Origin: Sporobacter sp942492735 | GTDB lineage: Bacteria > Bacillota > Clostridia > Oscillospirales > Oscillospiraceae | Length of the DNA: 64,000 bases | Assembly: GCA_942492735.1 (NCBI GenBank) | Contig: OW818648.1 | Coordinates: forward strand, 2,790,001 to 2,854,000 | Direction: 5' to 3' | Part shown: piece after piece, positions 62,004-64,000 of the stretch | Layout of the letters: each line of letters starts with the position of its first letter | How positions within the stretch are numbered: the stretch's first letter is position 1 | Notes under the pieces: generated by a model | The model's input: only the letters and a program-made list of their open reading frames with translations | Told to the model about the DNA's origin: nothing | Databases searched by the model: none | Translations under genes and position numbers: made by a program

Positions 62004-63257
62004 TCATATCAGCCAAGCGGGTATATACCAGTTTTTCTTATCGATCGGGAGAATATCGTTTGCCATGCAGACGACTGCTCCGGTTCCTACCTCCAGCTTA
62101 TACTGTTCAAGTTCGCCAAAACGCTCCGGCTCGGTTACCGGGTCGAGCACCTTGAAATGCTTGATCGCTTCTGATCCGGGTGCGGCTGACTTTTTGATCT
62201 CGATGGGATACAGTGTGCCGTCATAATGAAGCAGCAGGTCGATTTCTTTTTTATCCTTGTCGCGGTAATAGAAGAAGGGGGGTTCTTTTGCCGCATTCAG
62301 ATAGCTTTTATAAATCTCTGAGAAGACCCAGCTTTCAAAGAACGAACCCGCCATGGCACCCCTCTCAAGGATCTCGGCATTTCCCCATCGAAGCAGGTAT
62401 GCGCAAAGCCCCGTATCCAGGAAATGCAGGAGGGGTGTTTTAACAATACGTTTGAGAACGTTGTTGTGATATGGCTGTACTAACACCACAATGCGGGATG
62501 AAACCAGAATGGAAAGCCACTTTTTTGCGGTAGGAGCACTGATTCCGGTCTCTTTGGCTAATTCGTCGTAAATAATCGGCTTTCCGGTCCTTGCTGCGAC
62601 GGATACCATAAAGTTATAGAAAGACATTTCGTCCGCAACCTGCGTCAGATCCTTGATGTCCCGCTGCAGGTAGGTATTGATATAAGAGGAATAGAAGGTC
62701 TCTAGATTAATCTCATCACCCGTATATAGGGCCGGCATCCCACCCCGGAAAATGCGCTCATATATATCGGAAAGAGACATTTTGTGTGCTGTTTTTGTCC
62801 TGGCAATGAGCCTTTCTGGCGAGGTCGTAAAAGGCTCGGAAGGAAGATGATCTATTTCGCTGCCGGACAGACCGAGCAGATTTACAACCCCCACGCGGCC
62901 CGCCAAAGACTCGCTTACATTTTTCATCATATGAAACATCTGAGAGCCCGTCAGCCAAAAATCCCCCTTATTTTTTGATCGGTCAACACTCATCTTAATA
63001 TACGAAAGGATCTCCGGCGCGTACTGTATTTCGTCAATGAGGACAGGAGGAGTATATCTCTGCATAAATAAAGCGGGATCGTTCTTGGCGAGAAACCTCA
63101 CATCCGGATCGTCCAATGTAATATAGGTTCGGTCCGGACCTGCAAGATGCTGGAGTAGCGTCGTCTTGCCGACCTGCCTCGGCCCAATCAGAAGCAAAAC
63201 AGGAAAAGTATTTGATATTTTTATGATGGAGTCTTCTATCGTTCTTTTGATATACAT
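62004..63257 (-). CDS. AAA-family ATPase with DUF4143
   Basis: 417 residues from ATG 63257 behind GAGGTG. P-loop VLLLIGPRQVGKTTLLQHLA, Walker B VLIDEIQYAPEILSYIKMSV, sensor WLTGSQMFHMMKNVSESLAG, then the DUF4143 part (DLTQVADEMSFYNFMVSVAA; KTPLLHFLDTGLCAYL; KEIDLLLHYDGTLYPIEIKK), whose ExK-like core resembles a PD-(D/E)XK nuclease fold. Such proteins are common in prokaryotes but their function is unknown. Confidence 0.9.
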   Translation of the reverse strand: MYIKRTIEDSIIKISNTFPVLLLIGPRQVGKTTLLQHLAGPDRTYITLDDPDVRFLAKNDPALFMQRYTPPVLIDEIQYAPEILSYIKMSVDRSKNKGDFWLTGSQMFHMMKNVSESLAGRVGVVNLLGLSGSEIDHLPSEPFTTSPERLIARTKTAHKMSLSDIYERIFRGGMPALYTGDEINLETFYSSYINTYLQRDIKDLTQVADEMSFYNFMVSVAARTGKPIIYDELAKETGISAPTAKKWLSILVSSRIVVLVQPYHNNVLKRIVKTPLLHFLDTGLCAYLLRWGNAEILERGAMAGSFFESWVFSEIYKSYLNAAKEPPFFYYRDKDKKEIDLLLHYDGTLYPIEIKKSAAPGSEAIKHFKVLDPVTEPERFGELEQYKLEVGTGAVVCMANDILPIDKKNWYIPAWLI

Positions 63258-63275
63258 TGTAAGCACCTCACATCC

Positions 63276-63339
63276 ATTATAGACGATAACAACGGAAAAA
63301 ATTCGTCTAAACTAAAAAGTAATTTTATTCTAGACGATA
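63276..63339 (-). promoter_or_regulatory. Promoter and repeated TAGACGA sites upstream of the ATPase
   Basis: On the minus strand TATAAT (63281-63276) lies 18 bases before the start region. TAGACGATA occurs at 63280-63288 and 63331-63339, with inverted TCGTCTA at 63303-63309. The spacing fits operator sites around a promoter. Confidence 0.5.
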
Positions 63340-63533
63340 AGTTGTTGCATGTCAATGGACAGGGGACGGTTCTCTGTCTGACCAACTCAAGCCAAGGGGT
63401 GTATAAAACCACAGAAACCTATTACCTTCCGTCGTGCTATAAGCTCATTTCGACAGACAGTATTAGCTATATCAGATGTCGATTTAAAAAAATGCTCAAA
63501 AATCCTTTGTTAAAAAGAATTTCTGAGCATTTT

Positions 63534-63625
63534 TGGCGGAGAAGGAGGGATTTGAACCCTCGCACGCTTTTGACACGTCTACTCCCTTAGCAGGGGAGCC
63601 CCTTCGGCCACTTGGGTACTTCTCC
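63534..63625 (-). tRNA. tRNA-Ser (anticodon GCU)
   Basis: On the minus strand GGAGAAG/CTTCTCC acceptor arm, D arm GTGGCCGAAGGGGC, anticodon arm with CTGCTAA loop (GCU), a long variable arm (GGAGTAGACGTGTC...), and T arm GAGGGTTCAAATCCCTC. Discriminator G and encoded CCA (63534-63536). The long variable arm identifies Ser. Confidence 0.95.
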
Positions 63626-63654
63626 ATGGCGAAAATTAAGTTATTTGTTTAAAT

Positions 63655-63743
63655 TGGCGGAGAGAGAGGGATTCGAACCCTCGGTACGTTGCCGTACGAC
63701 GGTTTTCAAGACCGTTCCGTTATAACCACTTCGGTATCTCTCC
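63655..63743 (-). tRNA. tRNA-Ser (anticodon UGA)
   Basis: On the minus strand GGAGAGA/TCTCTCC acceptor arm, anticodon arm CGGTCTTGAAAACCG with TGA, a long variable arm (TCGTACGGCAACGTACCGA region), and T arm GAGGGTTCGAATCCCTC. Discriminator G and CCA are encoded. Confidence 0.95.
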
Positions 63744-63846
63744 GTACTCAAACGTAAGTCGTATAGTAACATAAATGACGGTACTTGTCAACGTCAAAAG
63801 ACAGGTCAAAATATTTTATATGATTTTTTAGGCGTAACGCATAATA

Positions 63847-64000
63847 TTACTTTTGCCCGATATCCTTCCGATAATGCGCATTCTTAAAGCTTATATAGGA
63901 GACGCCCTCATACGCGCGCTTCACAGCATTGCCGAGAGTATCTGCAGACGCTGTGACGCCGAGGACGCGCCCGCCGTTGGTGAAATACTTACCATTATAG
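63847..64000 (-). CDS. purD: Phosphoribosylamine-glycine ligase PurD, C-terminal part
   Basis: The minus strand from 64000 encodes the end of an ATP-grasp enzyme: YNGKYFTNGGRVLGVTASAD, then TLGNAVKRAYEGVSYISFKN and AHYRKDIGQK before TAA at 63847. This is the conserved PurD C-terminal domain. The rest lies beyond the window. PurD makes GAR in purine synthesis. Confidence 0.93.
   Translation of the reverse strand, partial: YNGKYFTNGGRVLGVTASADTLGNAVKRAYEGVSYISFKNAHYRKDIGQK

Overview
The window looks like part of the chromosome of an anaerobic, endospore-forming member of the Firmicutes (Clostridia-like). Evidence is a gerA-type spore germination operon, SLH-domain surface proteins, TasA/SipW-type matrix genes, a tungsten-type aldehyde:ferredoxin oxidoreductase with its ferredoxin subunit, an oxygen-sensitive Fe-S serine dehydratase, a 2-hydroxyacyl-CoA dehydratase activator, and many TTG/GTG starts behind strong AGGAGG sites. 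The sequence alone does not fix a genus. The density of genes on both strands and the many hairpin terminators are typical of a chromosome; no plasmid, phage or integrase gene was seen.

Layout. 1-4.1 kb: a divergent acyl-CoA locus. A 2-hydroxyacyl-CoA dehydratase activator (cut by the window edge) and a TetR regulator run left; a propionate-type CoA-transferase and an acyl-CoA dehydrogenase run right, with a large palindrome in the shared control region. 4.2-6.5 kb: a Crp/Fnr regulator facing a permease split into two genes, the second carrying a ferredoxin tail, then a cupin. 6.5-9.6 kb: serine dehydratase, GNAT, a small coiled-coil protein and a methyltransferase. 9.7-13.5 kb: modABC with a divergent HTH/substrate-binding-domain regulator. 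13.5-18.3 kb: DODA-type dioxygenase, an lpdD-ubiX-ubiD decarboxylase operon, a glyoxalase-fold protein and a patatin. 18.4-22.3 kb: a secreted 37-residue-repeat protein, a small HTH-autoregulated hydrolase operon, GNAT and PpnP.

22.4-29.9 kb is a cofactor block on the minus strand: larE-larB-larC (nickel-pincer cofactor) and cobT-cobU-cobS-cobU-like-cobC-cobO (late cobalamin assembly) under a cobalamin riboswitch with an intrinsic terminator. 30-40 kb holds an AP-endonuclease-fold protein, an amidohydrolase, tandem SLH-BsuPI proteins, an arginine-deiminase-like protein, and tandem GH18-SLH proteins. 40-44 kb: an SDR, then the AOR ferredoxin subunit and AOR. 43.9-46 kb: a c-di-GMP-I riboswitch ahead of an HTH protein and a membrane nucleotide-sugar dehydratase-like gene.

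47.7-54.3 kb: a germination operon A-C-B-B-B followed by a hairpin-rich element that also encodes a possible 39-residue peptide and a small membrane protein. 54.4-56.1 kb: CheW and an AI-2E-family permease. 56.4-61.6 kb: a matrix/surface module with two SipW-type signal peptidases, two TasA/camelysin-like secreted proteins and a large repeat protein that contains a suspicious poly-G tract. 62-64 kb: a DUF4143 ATPase, two tRNA-Ser genes and the end of purD.

The intergenic space carries a dispersed family of GTAGGG...CCCTAC inverted repeats, which in two places appear to have altered a gene end or start. The most unusual items are the hairpin/peptide element at 53.94-54.07 kb, a cobalamin-riboswitch-like element in antisense orientation near 16.8 kb, the split permease-ferredoxin, the germination operon with three B permeases, and the poly-G tract.
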